Positions 49,128 to 58,194 are shown, numbered from the stretch's first letter. The stretch is 64,000 nt of DNA from an uncultured Christensenella sp. (GCA_910577945.1 CAJTNI010000009.1:1-64000); one strand, 5' to 3'. Numbers and translations: made by a program. The notes: a model not told the origin generated them from the sequence alone.

Positions 49128-49156
49128 ATTATATTTCTTGCCGCCGAATTTGTCAA
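49128..49156 (-). promoter_or_regulatory. Consensus promoter of gdhA
   Basis: On the minus strand TTGACA, 17 bp, TATAAT: full consensus. The stretch 49157-49356 shows no gene. Confidence 0.85.
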
Positions 49157-49356
49157 GCGATTTTCGCTCGATTTTCCGAATTTTGCAAGGTTTTTATCAT
49201 AACAACGATTGCGTTGATATATATAGAAATATAATTATGCGGCGATATCGAGGTATAAATTAGTAAGCATTGCGAAAAATTGGGGTATATAACCATAAAA
49301 TCGCGCTAAAACGACGGTTTTTCGGGCGTTTTCGACAAGGCGCGGGGCAGTTGGGT

Positions 49357-49386
49357 TTGACTGTTTACGCGCAAAAATGGTATAAT
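49357..49386 (+). promoter_or_regulatory. Promoter of the DegV gene
   Basis: TTGACT (49357-49362), 18 bp, TATAAT (49381-49386). The leader of about 130 nt contains GC-rich inverted repeats, for example GCGCGCGG/CGCGC near 49493-49510. Confidence 0.6.
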
Positions 49387-49525
49387 TATATCGTAAGATA
49401 AAGCCGACGACCGATTTGGCATGCGATACAATGCGGCGGTTTTTGCCAATTTGCGGTTTTGTGTGCCTTGCTCGCATGGTCGGCGCAAAAAATGCGCGCG
49501 GTAAAACGCGCACGGAAGGTGAATT

Positions 49526-50365
49526 ATGGTAAGGTTTATAGTCGATTCGACTTTCGGACTTTCTCGGGCGTTTGCCGAGGAAAACGGCGTGCAGGTCGTA
49601 AGTCTCACGCTATTGCTCGACGGCAAGGAGTACGTCGAGGGATACCGCGAGGATTGGGACGCGTTTTATAAAAAGTTTGTCAAATCCAAATCGGGCGCGA
49701 AAACCTCGCAGCCTTCGCCGCAAAAGTTTCAGGACGCAATCGACAAGATACTTGCCGAGGACGCGAACAGCGAAATTCTCATTCTTACGATAGCCGACAG
49801 GCTGAGCGGCACGATAGGCTCTGCGAGCATTGCCGCGGCGCAGTATCCGAATATCAGAATAAAAGCGATAAACACGTGCGAGGCGGGCGTTTCCGCGCTT
49901 GTGTATTTTCAGGAAATGTTCAAAGCGGCAAAGGCGGGCGCGTCGTTCGACGAGCTTTTGGCGCTGTCCGACGACCTCGTCGAGCGCATCGCCATGCAGT
50001 TTATACCCGCGTCGCTCAACGAGCTTGCGCGCGGCGGCAGGGTGAACAAGCTTTTGGCGCGCATAGGCGGCATACTCAACGTTAAGCCCGTATTCGAGTT
50101 TGCAAAAAACGAGCTTACGGTGTATTCAAAAACGCTCGGATTTAACCGCGCGGTGGCGGCGGCGATAGCGCACCTGCCCAAAAAGTTCGACCGCCTGCTC
50201 GTGTATTATATAGGCGACGATAAGAATATCGAGCCGCTAAAAGAGCGGTTGTTCCGCACGTTCGGCTTGCCCGATATCGAGGTGGAGTCTATGTGTCCCG
50301 TCGGCGGCGTGCATATCGGCGTAGGCACGGTGGGCATAGTCACGCTTGCGAGCAGGGAGCAGTAA
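49526..50365 (+). CDS. DegV-family fatty-acid-binding protein
   Basis: 279 residues, typical length. DegV (FakB-like) proteins bind a fatty acid for phosphorylation by FakA. Features: VDSTFGLSRAFAEENGVQVVSLTL at the start, KSGAKTSQPSP (the TSQPS fatty-acid carboxylate site), ILTIADRLSGTIGSA and LARGGRVNKLLARIGGILNVKPVF. The last part ends CPVGGVHIGVGTVGI, the conserved GPVIGxHxGPG-like turn. No fakA gene is nearby. Confidence 0.93.
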   Translation: MVRFIVDSTFGLSRAFAEENGVQVVSLTLLLDGKEYVEGYREDWDAFYKKFVKSKSGAKTSQPSPQKFQDAIDKILAEDANSEILILTIADRLSGTIGSASIAAAQYPNIRIKAINTCEAGVSALVYFQEMFKAAKAGASFDELLALSDDLVERIAMQFIPASLNELARGGRVNKLLARIGGILNVKPVFEFAKNELTVYSKTLGFNRAVAAAIAHLPKKFDRLLVYYIGDDKNIEPLKERLFRTFGLPDIEVESMCPVGGVHIGVGTVGIVTLASREQ

Positions 50366-50395
50366 GCGCTTAACCGATAATCAAACCTAAAACAG

Positions 50396-50426
50396 CCGAG
50401 ACGCATTTGAGCGGTCTCGGTTTTTT
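50396..50426 (+). terminator. Terminator of the DegV gene
   Basis: CCGAGAC (50396-50402) pairs with GTCTCGG (50414-50420) and is followed by six T residues. Confidence 0.87.
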
Positions 50427-50621
50427 CGTGCTTAAATTTTTGCGCAAAGCCCGATATGCGGCATATTATGCGCGCGCCGCGAATAGACTAGGGCGTAGGT
50501 TAAGCGGATAAATGGCGGTCGTATTTGCATGTGGCTGTTTGAAACTACATAAGTAGACAAAATTTCTCATAAAGAGACAATGCGCTTATCTGAAAATATG
50601 GTATTGTATAGGAGATGTCCG

Positions 50622-51389
50622 ATGAGGTTTTTGGTTGTCAAGAGACGGACGATTGTGGCAATCGCGTTGGCGGCGGTACTGATTGCGCTTGCGGTTACGG
50701 GCGTGTATTACACGGGCGCGGCGACGATTTACAACAACGTAAGTCCCAAGAAAGTGCCTATATACTCGGTCGAGACCGACGAAAAGGCTGTTGCGCTGAC
50801 CTTCGATGCGGCGTGGGGCGCGGATAAAACGCTCGGCATAATGGAAACGCTGGAAGAAAAGGACGCGTGCGGCACATTCTTTTTGGTCGGATTTTGGGCG
50901 GAAAAGTATTCCGATACGCTCAAAAAGCTCGCGAAATCCGAAAAAATCGAAATCGGTACGCATTCCGCGTCACATCCGTACATGTCTAAATTGTCTAAGA
51001 ATGAGATGGCGTTGGAGTTGTCTACGTCCAAGTCACTGATAGAGAGCATTACGGGCAGGAAGGTAGAGCTTTTCCGTCCGCCGTACGGCGACTATTCGGA
51101 CGCCTTGCTCGCTACGGCAAAGGAGAACGGGCTGTACACGATTCAGTGGGACGTCGATTCGCTCGATTGGAAAAACCTTTCCAAGGAGCAAATCGCGTCG
51201 CGGGTGGTTAGCGGCTGTCGCAACGGCAGCATTGTGCTGATGCACAACGACGGCAAGCACACGTTGGAGGCGTTACCCGCGATTATCGACGGGCTGAGGG
51301 CGAAGGGCTTTACCTTCAAGACGGTAGGCGACCTCATCTACAAAGACAACTACACCATCGACCATACGGGCAGACAAATAAGGAGTTAA
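50622..51389 (+). CDS. PdaB-like polysaccharide deacetylase
   Basis: 255 residues. One N-terminal membrane anchor (about residues 10-31), then a NodB domain: AVALTFDAAWGADKT (TFD metal-binding aspartates; the PdaB form), GTHSASHPYM (H-x3-H), LFRPPYGDYSDAL, IQWDVDSLDW and SIVLMHNDG with the catalytic histidine. It should deacetylate peptidoglycan or another N-acetyl glycan outside the membrane. PdaB relatives act in spores, so it hints at a sporulating ancestor. Start 50622 is chosen because GGAG lies 8 bp upstream. The stretch 50427-50579 shows no gene. Confidence 0.88.
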   Translation: MRFLVVKRRTIVAIALAAVLIALAVTGVYYTGAATIYNNVSPKKVPIYSVETDEKAVALTFDAAWGADKTLGIMETLEEKDACGTFFLVGFWAEKYSDTLKKLAKSEKIEIGTHSASHPYMSKLSKNEMALELSTSKSLIESITGRKVELFRPPYGDYSDALLATAKENGLYTIQWDVDSLDWKNLSKEQIASRVVSGCRNGSIVLMHNDGKHTLEALPAIIDGLRAKGFTFKTVGDLIYKDNYTIDHTGRQIRS

Positions 51390-51396
51390 AAACATC

Positions 51397-52038
51397 ATGA
51401 AAAACGACAAACCGACCAACACGGTGTACTTACAGGGGCGCGTAGGCTCTGCGCCCGAATACTCGCACGATTTGTACGGCGAACGCTTTTACGAGTTCAA
51501 GCTCAACGTGCCGCGCTTATCGGAGCATCTCGACGTAATACCCGTCACCGTGTCGGAAACGCTTGCCGCATCACTCAAAGAAAACGATTCAATCGGCGTT
51601 TGCGGACAGTTCCGCAGCTTTAACCGTCCCGACGGCGAGCGCTCGCGGCTTATACTGAGCGTATTCGCGCGCGAAATAGTCGAGCCGCAGGCGGACGCGA
51701 ACCCCAATTCCGCCGAGCTTATAGGATACATATGCAAGCCGCCCATTTACCGCACCACGCCGTTCAACCGAGAAATTTGCGACGTGCTGCTCGCGGTAAA
51801 CCGCGCGTATTCCAAATCCGATTACATTCCGTGCATAGCCTGGGGCAAGAACGCGCGGCTCATAAAGAACGCGTCCGTAGGGCAAAAGCTCGAAGTGGGC
51901 GGCAGGATACAGTCTCGTCAATACACCAAGCGTCTCGACGACGGCAGCGCGGAAATACGCACGGCGTACGAGTTTTCCATAGGCTGCGTGGAGTTTTTGC
52001 ACAAGGAGAGCGAGGTCGCGTCCACGTCCGACGATTGA
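51397..52038 (+). CDS. Tandem OB-fold single-stranded-DNA-binding-like protein
   Basis: 213 residues. Two SSB-type OB folds in tandem: residues about 5-100 (NTVYLQGRVGSAPEYSHD, FYEFKLNVPRLSEHLDVIPV) and about 105-200 (AELIGYICKPPIYRTTP, CDVLLAVNRAYSKSDYIPC, IAWGKNARLIKNASVGQKLE, GGRIQSRQYTKR). Normal SSB has one OB fold and an acidic tail; here the tail is short (SEVASTSDD). Similar two-OB proteins are known in Firmicutes. Being 7 bp after the deacetylase gene, it is co-transcribed, although a functional link is not obvious. Confidence 0.85.
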   Translation: MKNDKPTNTVYLQGRVGSAPEYSHDLYGERFYEFKLNVPRLSEHLDVIPVTVSETLAASLKENDSIGVCGQFRSFNRPDGERSRLILSVFAREIVEPQADANPNSAELIGYICKPPIYRTTPFNREICDVLLAVNRAYSKSDYIPCIAWGKNARLIKNASVGQKLEVGGRIQSRQYTKRLDDGSAEIRTAYEFSIGCVEFLHKESEVASTSDD

Positions 52039-52101
52039 TATAATTCGTATCGGCATTCGATAATTCGTAATCGAGACGCGCGTAAAAACGTGCCGTTTCT
52101 T

Positions 52102-52135
52102 AAAAACAAACTCGCGGCTGCAAGCAGTCGCGAGT
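52102..52135 (-). terminator. Terminator of the beta-propeller gene
   Basis: A 10-bp stem (ACTCGCGgCTG/CAGtCGCGAGT) at 52110-52135 is followed on the minus strand by TTTGTTTTT. Confidence 0.72.
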
Positions 52136-52169
52136 ATTCCTTTATTCGTATTTTCAAGCGCGGGTTTAT

Positions 52170-54740
52170 TTAAAACACTTCTTTTTCTTCCGATTGCATT
52201 TTGTTCTTTGCCGCGACCTGCCGCCAAATAATGAGCGCGGCGAGAATTACGGTCACTATAATCACGACGACCGCCACAATCAAAACTACGTTGACGCCGC
52301 CGTAGTCTATGTACACGGTTTGCACATAGCAGGTGAGCGTGCCGAAATCGGGGTCGAGGTATTTTATTTGCGTATACGGCAACGACGTATCGAACGTGCC
52401 CACGACCTCTACCTTTGTGCCCGTGGGCAATACTGCGGCGAGCGGCGTATATTCGCCGTTTTCGTCTTTGGCGTACGTTTGCGCGACCTCGCTGCCGTTA
52501 TACGATATTATTTCCGCATTGTACGCGGGGCGAATGAAATTGGGCTCGTACCCGTTTAGCGAAAGGTTGGCGGCGAGAATGTATCCCTCGTACGCTTCGT
52601 TTATCGACACTCTGTACCAAAGATTATCGTAATCGTCGCGGTACGCGTCCACAAAGTCGAGCATGTCGAAAACCGTGTTGCGCTCGACCGCCGAAAACCC
52701 GCCCGAAAGCTTTTTCGCGCCGCGGCTCGGCCATTTGTAGACGGGCGTGGCGTTGCTGTAAACCGTGCACACCTTTGCGGGCGGCTCGGCGTAGGGGAGC
52801 GGCTCGGACAACGCGCCTTTGTACACGTAGCCCGTCACGAGCTCGCCCGTAGTCAGATTGTCAATCATTACGAGCGCGTACTCGCGCGCGTCGTCAAGCG
52901 TGTACAGCGGCACGATTACGTTGCGTCCCTTTGCTATCGTGTAGCCGAGCGGGCTGCCCATCGGTCTGTCGAAGATTTCCGCGTCGCGCAGCGCTTTTCT
53001 GATAATGCGAGTGCCGTCCGCCTTGGTCGGGGCGTCGCCCTTTACGTCGAGATGGCTGTCGTTGTAGTCGTCGTCAACGAGCGTAACGCCGAGCGGCGCG
53101 CCGCCTGCGGTGAACACGCGGTGCTTGTATGCGTCGATTACTATTACGTCGCCGTAATCGGCATACCTGTTGCTTACTGTGGAAAGCAATATTTGCCCGC
53201 GCGTAAAGCCGAGCGAGTACGGCGCGTCGTTTGCGGTGAGCGCGTACGTCGTCGTCGCGTCGCTTATGCGCGTGATATGCGTGCGGGAAAGCGTGAATAC
53301 GTTGTCGGAAATATCGACGGCGAGCGAAAACGCGTCCTTGGGCGCGTCGCGGAATTTGTCGGCTTTGACGCCGCCGTCGGCGTTCGGGTCGATTAGGTAC
53401 ACCGCGCCGTCACCGAGCGCGTACAGCTTTTCGCGCCCCACGCTCAGCGTAATCGACTTGAACCGCGCGTCGAGCAGCCGCTGCGCCGTCTTGCCGTTTT
53501 CGGACAGCCACAGCCCGTCGTCGGCGAGTATATACAGCTTGCCGTCCGCGTCGACCGCGATTTGCTTAATCAAGCCGTCCACCGCTACGGTGCGCTCGCT
53601 GCCGTCCGAAAAAATGCCCACCTTGTTGTAGTCGTAGGCTACGTACACCGCGCCGAAGCAGTCGGCGGCAACCGATACGGGGTTGGTCAGCCCGTTTAAA
53701 TATTCGAGCTTGTCGCCGTAAATCGCCACTCTGCCGTTGACCGCGTCGGACACGTACAGCGCGGAGTTTTTGACCGCGCCGCCCGTCGGCATGTAAAAGA
53801 ACCCGTCGGCGGAGCTTGCCGACGCCAACAGCGTCACGTCGGAGGAAAGGTCAGCCGCAAGCTTATGCAGCGCATAGCCCGAATCGAAGGCGTATACGAA
53901 CCCGTCGAACGCGCAAAAGCACAGCATGGGCGAATCGGTCGCCGCGCGGAACTTTTCTTTGAGCCCGCCGCCCGTATACGCATAGCCTTTTATGCCCGCA
54001 GGGGCGAGCGTGTAAAGCGTTTCGCTGTAATCCATAACGGACAGCGCGGAAACGCGGTCGGTTTGTTGCAGCACGATGGCGAGCGTGCCGTCGGGCGCGA
54101 CCGTGCAAATATCCTGCTTGCCCGCCGAAAACATTTCCGAATCGACGGCGACGTAGCAAATCAAACCGTCGGCGTTGTGCGAGAGCGCGACGGCGGTCGC
54201 GTTGACGCGCGCGTGCTCGGTAGATACTAGCGTCGCGGTTTCGGGCGTGCCGACGAACGCGGTTTCGCCGAGCACGGCGGTTATAAGCTTGTCCTCGGCA
54301 ACGGCGTACAGCGTCGTGCCGTCTAAATCGAAATCGGTTACGACAAGGTCGGTTTGCAGCTTGTCGTCGCTCGCCGCGGTCTCGTCGTCGCCGCAGTAGC
54401 GCATGTAAACGCCGCCGTTTTCGAGCGTGATAAGGCGGTCGCCGCGTCGCAGCGTCTTGTCTGCGGCAACGTCGGCTAGCTTCGTAATTTCGGGTCCGAC
54501 CGCGGTTTTGACGGCGTTCCCGTCCGATATCACAAGCCCCGCCGCGTCGGCGAAAACCGATTGCGGACGGTCGAAATAATAGTACGCCGCGTCGGCGTTC
54601 GCCTCGACGGGCGAGAGCGCGACGACGGGCGCGTCCTCGGCTTTTGCGCGCAGGCAAAGCGGGAGCGCGGCGACCGCGGCGATAGCGATAATCAATATAA
54701 AAACGCGCAGCAGCGCAGACTTGACGAGTGAACTTTTCAT
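52170..54740 (-). CDS. Membrane-anchored extracytoplasmic beta-propeller/SH3 protein
   Basis: 856 residues. An N-terminal signal/anchor (hydrophobic 12-30) leads to a 500-residue stretch of about 45-residue repeats with the pattern (D)GLIKQIAVDADGKLYILADDG or NPVSVAADCFGAVYVAYD, like NHL or PQQ propeller blades. Residues about 570-800 hold SH3-like modules (VYKWPSRGAKKLSG, LWYRVSINEAYEGYILAANLSL). A C-terminal transmembrane helix (about 815-840) precedes a short basic tail ending KMQSEEKEVF. No enzyme motif was seen. It probably senses or binds wall or extracellular ligands. The mRNA is predicted leaderless. Confidence 0.82.
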   Translation of the reverse strand: MKSSLVKSALLRVFILIIAIAAVAALPLCLRAKAEDAPVVALSPVEANADAAYYYFDRPQSVFADAAGLVISDGNAVKTAVGPEITKLADVAADKTLRRGDRLITLENGGVYMRYCGDDETAASDDKLQTDLVVTDFDLDGTTLYAVAEDKLITAVLGETAFVGTPETATLVSTEHARVNATAVALSHNADGLICYVAVDSEMFSAGKQDICTVAPDGTLAIVLQQTDRVSALSVMDYSETLYTLAPAGIKGYAYTGGGLKEKFRAATDSPMLCFCAFDGFVYAFDSGYALHKLAADLSSDVTLLASASSADGFFYMPTGGAVKNSALYVSDAVNGRVAIYGDKLEYLNGLTNPVSVAADCFGAVYVAYDYNKVGIFSDGSERTVAVDGLIKQIAVDADGKLYILADDGLWLSENGKTAQRLLDARFKSITLSVGREKLYALGDGAVYLIDPNADGGVKADKFRDAPKDAFSLAVDISDNVFTLSRTHITRISDATTTYALTANDAPYSLGFTRGQILLSTVSNRYADYGDVIVIDAYKHRVFTAGGAPLGVTLVDDDYNDSHLDVKGDAPTKADGTRIIRKALRDAEIFDRPMGSPLGYTIAKGRNVIVPLYTLDDAREYALVMIDNLTTGELVTGYVYKGALSEPLPYAEPPAKVCTVYSNATPVYKWPSRGAKKLSGGFSAVERNTVFDMLDFVDAYRDDYDNLWYRVSINEAYEGYILAANLSLNGYEPNFIRPAYNAEIISYNGSEVAQTYAKDENGEYTPLAAVLPTGTKVEVVGTFDTSLPYTQIKYLDPDFGTLTCYVQTVYIDYGGVNVVLIVAVVVIIVTVILAALIIWRQVAAKNKMQSEEKEVF

Positions 54741-54747
54741 AATGGAT

Positions 54748-54776
54748 ATTTTACCACGGCGTGCAAAAAATGTAAA
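54748..54776 (-). promoter_or_regulatory. Promoter of the beta-propeller gene, predicted leaderless start
   Basis: On the minus strand TTTACA, 17 bp, TAAAAT, then 7 bp and the ATG at 54740. Confidence 0.7.
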
Positions 54777-54807
54777 GAGTTTTGACGAATTTTGTCGCTT
54801 TGCGCGT

Positions 54808-54947
54808 TACGGGTCGGCGACCTCGGTCGAACGCACGTGAACGGACTGTTTTCGGCGCTGTTCTCAGCGGCGCCGAGGCTGTGGCTTTGCGCGTACAGAC
54901 CGCGATTTGCGCGTAAAAATGCGTTATACCGCGGTCGCCGACCCGTA
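54808..54947. repeat. 15-bp perfect inverted repeat with structured interior
   Basis: TACGGGTCGGCGACC (54808-54822) and its exact complement at 54933-54947 enclose 110 bp that also contain CGGCGC/GCGCCG near 54855-54877 and repeated gcgcgta. It lies between the two divergent promoters at 54776 and 55009. No protein explains it; a structured RNA or protein-binding hairpin is possible. Confidence 0.6.
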
Positions 54948-55008
54948 CGACGGCGCGTATTGGCTAAAAGTGATAAAAAATTTTTATAAATTTATGCAAA
55001 ATACCCCC

Positions 55009-55037
55009 TTTACAAGAGGAAAATTTTGTGTTATAAT
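55009..55037 (+). promoter_or_regulatory. Promoter of ppx
   Basis: TTTACA (55009-55014), 17 bp, TATAAT (55032-55037). Confidence 0.78.
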
Positions 55038-55097
55038 TTTATTGCGAATAATCAAAATGGGGTTATCGGACGATTTACTACCCCGAAGGTGTAAGAA

Positions 55098-56609
55098 TTG
55101 AATAATATTGCTATAATCGATTTAGGCTCGAATTCGGCACGTTTGGTGTTGGCTCACGTCGTAGGCGAAAGCTATTTTGTCGTTTACGACGAGCTCAAAG
55201 AATCGTTGAGACTCGCGCAGGATATGGAGCGCGACGGGTATTTAAAGCAGGCGCGCATCGCGCAGGCGGTCAAAACGCTCAAAATGTTCCGCAAGCTGTG
55301 TGACGCTAACAATGTGGACAAGATTTACGCGTTCGCCACCAACGCGGTCCGAAAGGCGAAGAACCAACGCAGCTTTTTGGAAGAGATAAACACCGTTTGC
55401 GGCTTCAAAATGGACGTGCTCAACGAGGAGCAGGAGGCGACGCAGATTTACTACGGCGTTATCAATTCGCTGGAAATTCCCAAGGGCGTCATACTCGACA
55501 TATCTGGCTCGTCGTTGCAGCTCATTCAGTACAACAGGCGCATGATAGTCAATCGCGTCAACCTACCGCTCGGCACGATGAATCTTTCGTCGCTGTGGGA
55601 CGAGAGCACCACGCCGTTGCAGCAGTCGCAGTTGATAGAAACGTATATGCGCGACCAATTTGCGGCTATCGAGTGGCTGCGGACGTTAGAGCCGGATTAC
55701 AAGTTTATCGGCGTGGGCGGGTCGTTCCGCAATCTTGCCAATATTGTACAGCGTATCGAAAAGTATCCGCTCAATCTCGTACATAACTATCGCATCGGCA
55801 TAGACACCTTCAACAAGGTGTACGACATGATAAAGGTTTTGGACGTGGAAAAGCGTTCCAAAATAAAGGGGCTGTCCGCACAGCGCGCCGATATTTTTTG
55901 CGCGGCGCTGTCTTGCATAAAGAGCCTTTTGGAGTTTACCGATTTCGACGAAATGGTGGTGTCTGGCTCGGGCATTCGCGAGGGCTTGCTGTTTAACCAC
56001 ACCGTGCCCACGACGCTCGAAAAGCCCATCACCGACATTCTCGGATACTCCATTTACACGCGCTTGCACTACGACGGCTTGAATATAACGCATGCCGAGC
56101 ACGTTTGCAATCTCGCTATACAGCTCTACAAGCAGCTCCGAGTATTGCATAAGCTTCCGCGTCAGTACGTGCGCGTGCTGCGCGTAGCGGCATTGCTGCA
56201 CGAATCGGGCATGCGGACAAGCTTTTACAACCATTACAGGCATTCGGCATACTACATAATGAATTCCAATCTGTACGGCGTATCGCATCGCGACTTGGTG
56301 CTTGCGGCGTTCGTTGTGCGCAGTCACAACCTCGACGACCTTTCGCTCGCGGAATGGAACAAGTATGCGGGCGTCGTGCAGGAGGAGGATTTGGTGGCGG
56401 TAATGCGGCTCGCCGTGATTATGCGCATAGCCGATTCCTTGGATAGGTCGATGTCCGGCTCGGTCAAGGGCATTACGTGCGACGTGCTCGGCGATTCGGT
56501 CATCATGAAAACCGAGGTAGAGGGCGATTGCTCGCTGGAAATAAAAGACGCGCTCGGCGCGGGCGCGGATTTTGCGCGGGCTTATCGGAAAAACCTTGAA
56601 ATACTTTGA
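55098..56609 (+). CDS. ppx: Ppx/GppA-family exopolyphosphatase with HD domain
   Basis: 503 residues. ASKHA-fold N-terminal domain: IAIIDLGSNSARLVLAHV (ATP/phosphate loop), FATNAVRKAKN, VLNEEQEATQIYYGV and VILDISGSSLQLIQY. Residues about 325-500 form an HD-type domain (LHESGMRTSFYNHYRHSAYYIMNS) as in the long Ppx of E. coli. It degrades polyphosphate or the pppGpp 5'-phosphate. Start TTG at 55098 with GAAGGTG at 55084-55090. Confidence 0.93.
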   Translation: MNNIAIIDLGSNSARLVLAHVVGESYFVVYDELKESLRLAQDMERDGYLKQARIAQAVKTLKMFRKLCDANNVDKIYAFATNAVRKAKNQRSFLEEINTVCGFKMDVLNEEQEATQIYYGVINSLEIPKGVILDISGSSLQLIQYNRRMIVNRVNLPLGTMNLSSLWDESTTPLQQSQLIETYMRDQFAAIEWLRTLEPDYKFIGVGGSFRNLANIVQRIEKYPLNLVHNYRIGIDTFNKVYDMIKVLDVEKRSKIKGLSAQRADIFCAALSCIKSLLEFTDFDEMVVSGSGIREGLLFNHTVPTTLEKPITDILGYSIYTRLHYDGLNITHAEHVCNLAIQLYKQLRVLHKLPRQYVRVLRVAALLHESGMRTSFYNHYRHSAYYIMNSNLYGVSHRDLVLAAFVVRSHNLDDLSLAEWNKYAGVVQEEDLVAVMRLAVIMRIADSLDRSMSGSVKGITCDVLGDSVIMKTEVEGDCSLEIKDALGAGADFARAYRKNLEIL

Positions 56610-57180
56610 TATCGCGCTCGCGACAGCGTCTCCGCGCCGTCGCGAGCTGATTGCCAAAATTCAATGCGTGCGCCCAGTGTTTTTCAAGACGGACGCGCGC
56701 GAGGTTACGTTGCCGTCCGCGCGCGAGACGGCGATTGTAAACGCGAGAAAAAAGGGCGAGCTTGCGTCGACGCTTACCGATTTGCCGCTGCTTGCGTTCG
56801 ACACTGTTGTCGGCGTAAACGGCGAGGTGTTGGGCAAGCCCAAGGATAGAGCGCAGGCTGTCGAAATGTTCGAAAAACTGTGCGGACGCGCGCACGAGGT
56901 ATATACGGCGGTATATTTTCGCGTTAAATCGAAAATAATCGAAAAAATCGAAAAAACTACCGTCGAATTCGGTGCATTCGATGCGCAATTGGTGTATAAT
57001 TATGTAGACAGCGGCGCGCCGTACGACAAGGCGGGCGGTTATAACATTGACGACCGCCATATCAAGCCGCTTATCAAGCGCGTCGCGGGCGATTACGACA
57101 ACGTGGTCGGGCTGCCCGTAAGGCTGACGGAAAAACTTATCGAGGAGAATCTATATGGCGAAATTGGACATCGCACTTGA
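56596..57180 (+). CDS. maf: Maf-family nucleotide pyrophosphatase
   Basis: About 194 residues. ALATASPRRRELIAKI at the start is the Maf loop; LLAFDTVVGVNGEVLGKP holds the catalytic aspartate, followed by AHEVYTAVYFRV, and DKAGGYNIDDRHIKPLI near the end. Maf proteins hydrolyse dTTP/UTP or modified pyrimidine triphosphates and are linked to cell-division arrest. The TTG at 56596 gives the usual short N-terminus; a TTG at 56572 is another option. It overlaps ppx by 14 bp and mreB by 26 bp. Confidence 0.92.
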   Translation: MKYFDIALATASPRRRELIAKIQCVRPVFFKTDAREVTLPSARETAIVNARKKGELASTLTDLPLLAFDTVVGVNGEVLGKPKDRAQAVEMFEKLCGRAHEVYTAVYFRVKSKIIEKIEKTTVEFGAFDAQLVYNYVDSGAPYDKAGGYNIDDRHIKPLIKRVAGDYDNVVGLPVRLTEKLIEENLYGEIGHRT

Positions 57181-58168
57181 ACTCGGAACTTCGTTCACGT
57201 CGATATTCGTACAGGGCAATAATATTGTTTTGCACGAGCCGTCCGCAATCGCTTTTTACGAAAAGGGCAACGGCAACAGCCTTTGCGCCGTGGGCGGCGA
57301 GGCTTACGACTTGCTCGGCAAGGGGAACGACAAGACGAAAATCGTTTGCCCGATTGTCGAGGGCGTTATCAAGTATCCCGACGAATGCGCGCTCATGCTC
57401 GGCGAATTTATCAAGCGCGTTTTGCCCGAGTCGTACGTATTCAAACCGAGAATAAGCGCCATATTGGGCATGCCTACGGGCGTTTCGGTCGACCAGCGCC
57501 GTATGTACGAGGACGTGCTGCGCCGTGCGGGCATAAACGAAGTGATCATGGTCGATAACTGCATGCTCGCGGCTATCGGCGCGGAGCTAAACGTGCGACA
57601 CAATTACGGCGGCACTGTGGTGTCCATAGGCGGCGGCGTGACGGAAATGGCGGTAGTCGGCTTGTGCGGGCTTATCGACGGCATGGCGATGAACGTCGGC
57701 GGCGACATGATGGACAGAGCGTTGCTGGACATGCTGTGCGGATATTACCACATGAACATAGGCAAGTCGTCCACGCGCAAGCTCAAAGAGCATATCGCGA
57801 GCCTTATTCGCAACGACTGCATGACCGAGCGTATCAGCGGCAAGGATATACAAAATCACCGTTCGTACGTAAACAACATGTCGGCGGATTTGCTGTATCC
57901 CGTGCTGTACGATTATTATATGAATATAATTCACGCGGTGTCCGACTTGGTAAATTCGTGTTCGCCCGCAATCGTGGCGGAGATACAAAACAGCGGCATA
58001 ACGGTGGTGGGCGGCGGCGCTAAAATACCCGGGCTTGCCGAGCTCATGAGCAAGCAGCTCGGGCTTGCCGTGACGGTGGCGGATTCGCCCGAGTACGCGA
58101 CGGTGTACGGCGCGGGCAAGCTGTTGTCCAACGACGCGCTGCTCAACGAGATACTCGACAATCTTTGA
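57155..58168 (+). CDS. mreB: Actin-like rod-shape protein MreB/Mbl
   Basis: 337 residues. Actin-fold filament protein that guides cell-wall elongation. Features: DIALELGTSFTSIFVQGNNIVLHEPSAIAF (phosphate 1), PRISAILGMPTGVSVDQRRM, MVDNCMLAAIGAELN, GGTVVSIGGGVTEMAVVGL (phosphate 2), RKLKEHIASLI and GITVVGGGAKIPGLAELM (adenosine). The first motif has ALELGTSFT instead of the usual DLGTANT. mreC and mreD do not follow it. It ends with a terminator. Confidence 0.93.
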   Translation: MAKLDIALELGTSFTSIFVQGNNIVLHEPSAIAFYEKGNGNSLCAVGGEAYDLLGKGNDKTKIVCPIVEGVIKYPDECALMLGEFIKRVLPESYVFKPRISAILGMPTGVSVDQRRMYEDVLRRAGINEVIMVDNCMLAAIGAELNVRHNYGGTVVSIGGGVTEMAVVGLCGLIDGMAMNVGGDMMDRALLDMLCGYYHMNIGKSSTRKLKEHIASLIRNDCMTERISGKDIQNHRSYVNNMSADLLYPVLYDYYMNIIHAVSDLVNSCSPAIVAEIQNSGITVVGGGAKIPGLAELMSKQLGLAVTVADSPEYATVYGAGKLLSNDALLNEILDNL

Positions 58169-58194
58169 TAAACGAACGTATTATATCGGTACGT

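Noticed and set aside
47673..49202. 509-codon open frame on the plus strand
   Set aside because: It is the antisense shadow of gdhA, whose dehydrogenase motifs are unmistakable.
54792..54989. 65-codon open frame upstream of ppx
   Set aside because: It runs through the inverted repeat and structured stretch and has no ribosome site or protein-like composition.
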